Positions 13,857 to 14,177 of a stretch of 14,177 nucleotides of DNA are shown here, piece by piece. Every line of letters starts with the position of its first letter. The stretch's first letter is position 1. The notes under the pieces were generated by a model, which saw only the letters and a list, made by a program, of their open reading frames with translations, had not been told where the DNA came from and did no database searches. The position numbers and the translations under genes were made by a program. Location: positions 1-14,177 of the forward strand of contig JAQVHJ010000013.1 of NCBI GenBank assembly GCA_028696285.1, written 5' to 3'. Origin of the DNA: a bacterium. GTDB lineage: Bacteria; AUK180; JAQVHJ01.

Positions 13857-13884
13857 GGAGTGTGGATAATGGAATGTGGAATAA
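13857..13884 (+). repeat. Imperfect 14-bp purine-rich tandem repeat
   Basis: GGAGTGTGGATAAT followed directly by GGAATGTGGAATAA, matching at about 10 of 14 positions. It includes TGTGGATAA (13861-13869), which equals a DnaA-box sequence on the minus strand, most simply a by-product of the repeat. Confidence 0.5.
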
Positions 13885-13923
13885 AGAAAAAACATAATCG
13901 GATAGAATTCTGTTTTCGTTTTT

Positions 13924-13951
13924 CGAATCACGAATCACGGTTCACGAATCA
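13924..13951 (+). repeat. Four tandem 7-bp units (CGAATCA)
   Basis: Units at 13924, 13931 and 13945 are CGAATCA and the third (13938) is CGGTTCA, two changes. The array follows a T-rich run and precedes copy C of the variable-core element. Confidence 0.8.
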
Positions 13952-13959
13952 CAATTATG

Positions 13960-14002
13960 GATTGCCACGTCCCTTCGCTTCGCACCGGTCCTCGCAATGA
14001 CA
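13960..14002 (+). repeat. Variable-core element, copy C
   Basis: Starts GATTGCCACG (13960 on) and ends CTCGCAATGACA. Same orientation as copy A. The core is GC-rich (CCCTTCGCTTCGCACCGG), unlike the AT-rich cores of A and B. Confidence 0.75.
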
Positions 14003-14015
14003 TTGCCCGGGCAGA

Positions 14016-14042
14016 GCAATGCACCCAACGTGGTGCTATTGC
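14016..14042. repeat. Second ACGTGGT hairpin, bulged
   Basis: GCAATGCACC pairs with GGTGCTATTGC except for one extra T, around a CAACGT loop. The loop and inner stem match the hairpin at 13770-13793 (ACC-C[CA]ACGT-GGT). Its right end runs into the right copy of the 29-bp direct repeat. Confidence 0.65.
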
Positions 14043-14069
14043 CTACATAGATAAGAACAATAAATTGTT
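14041..14069 (+). repeat. 29-bp direct repeat, right copy
   Basis: GCCTACAT, AG, then ATAAGAACAATAAATTGTT, matching 13643-13671 at 27 of 29 positions. It ends two bases before the stop codon of the acyltransferase fragment. Confidence 0.85.
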
Positions 14070-14070
14070 G

Positions 14071-14177
14071 TTAAATATTCTTTCCGTATATTCGGTAGGT
14101 TTTATAAACGGAAGCGCCGAACAGTTCCGCGGCGCGGTGAACAAGAACATTTTCCTCCAGAACCCAAGAAAATTCTA
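14071..14177 (-). CDS. C-terminal end of a probable GNAT-type acyltransferase (YghO-like)
   Basis: The gene enters from the right edge, and only its last 34 residues and TAA stop (14073-14071) are in the window. The fragment begins EFSWVLEENVLVHRAAELFG and ends ASVYKTYRIYGKNI. The pattern [ED]xSWVLEDN...G...YKTYRIY is one I associate with the C-terminus of GNAT-fold proteins of the YghO/hypothetical N-acetyltransferase group. Base composition is higher in GC than the flanking repeats, as expected for coding DNA. The function of these proteins is not established, and the start and the catalytic domain are outside the window. The call rests on this short tail only. Confidence 0.65.
   Translation of the reverse strand, partial: EFSWVLEENVLVHRAAELFGASVYKTYRIYGKNI

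Larger units (their letters stand above)
13393..14070. other. Gene-free stretch packed with short repeats and hairpins
   Basis: No credible coding frame was found in these roughly 680 bases. The stretch begins AT-rich and then holds closely spaced inverted repeats: a 7-bp-stem hairpin at 13515-13537 (GGTATAT/ATATACC), a GGGTTGAAACCC palindrome, three copies of an element ending in CGCAATGACA, two ACGTGGT hairpins and a 7-bp tandem array. Frames crossing it translate the repeats and resemble no protein family. It looks like a dump site for dispersed non-coding repeats between two unrelated genes. Confidence 0.8.

Noticed and set aside
13861..13869. TGTGGATAA, a perfect DnaA-box sequence (TTATCCACA on the minus strand), as a hint of oriC
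   Set aside because: It is single, lies inside a purine-rich tandem repeat, and there are no further boxes, AT-rich unwinding region or dnaA/dnaN nearby. The parS sites alone do not prove an origin here.
13732..13938. 68-residue minus-strand open frame in the repeat region
   Set aside because: It translates the variable-core element, the 14-bp repeat and the 7-bp array; its RDCFV-like peptide is a known by-product of such repeats and there is no ribosome binding site.

Overview
The window looks like a chromosomal segment of an anaerobic, probably diderm (Gram-negative-type) bacterium with an AT-rich genome. Anaerobic metabolism is suggested by a multi-subunit 2-oxoacid:ferredoxin oxidoreductase (porC-porD-porA). 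A two-membrane envelope is suggested by an ftsE-ftsX-envC-like-ctp-yibQ-like gene string. Promoters are of the ordinary sigma-70 type (TTGACA/TTGACT and TATAAT). I cannot assign a phylum; the divergent proteins would fit an uncultured lineage, but that is inference.

Layout. Positions 1-1043 (minus strand) hold porC, porD and the start of porA, with their own extended -10 promoter at about 1077-1106. Positions 1115-4261 (minus strand) form one tight operon: a secreted GH18-like/DUF3142-like protein, then parA and parB. The 216-bp divergent region 4262-4477 contains two back-to-back consensus promoters, and the rightward leader carries two parS sites (one perfect, one with a single change). Positions 4478-12171 (plus strand) are a compact eight-gene run: small cupin, ftsE, ftsX, an EnvC-like LytM protein, a C-terminal processing protease, a YibQ-like divergent polysaccharide deacetylase, tsaD (interrupted by an in-frame TAG) and a tRNA-dihydrouridine synthase. 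A GT4-type glycosyltransferase (12175-13335, minus strand) converges on it with a 3-bp gap.

Positions 13393-14070 contain no credible gene and are packed with repeats: three copies of an element with conserved ends and a variable core, two hairpins with a shared ACGTGGT core, a 7-bp tandem repeat, and a 29-bp direct repeat flanking most of this. The window ends in the C-terminus of a probable GNAT-type acyltransferase (14071-14177, minus strand).

How it works together. ParA/ParB and the nearby parS sites form a chromosome-partition module. FtsEX with a catalytically degenerate EnvC-like protein would activate peptidoglycan amidases at division; Ctp and the YibQ-like protein are frequent envelope neighbours of that set. 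The parS sites lie inside the transcribed leader of the division operon, so ParB loading could directly affect its expression. tsaD and dus add tRNA modification (t6A and dihydrouridine) at the 3' end of the operon.
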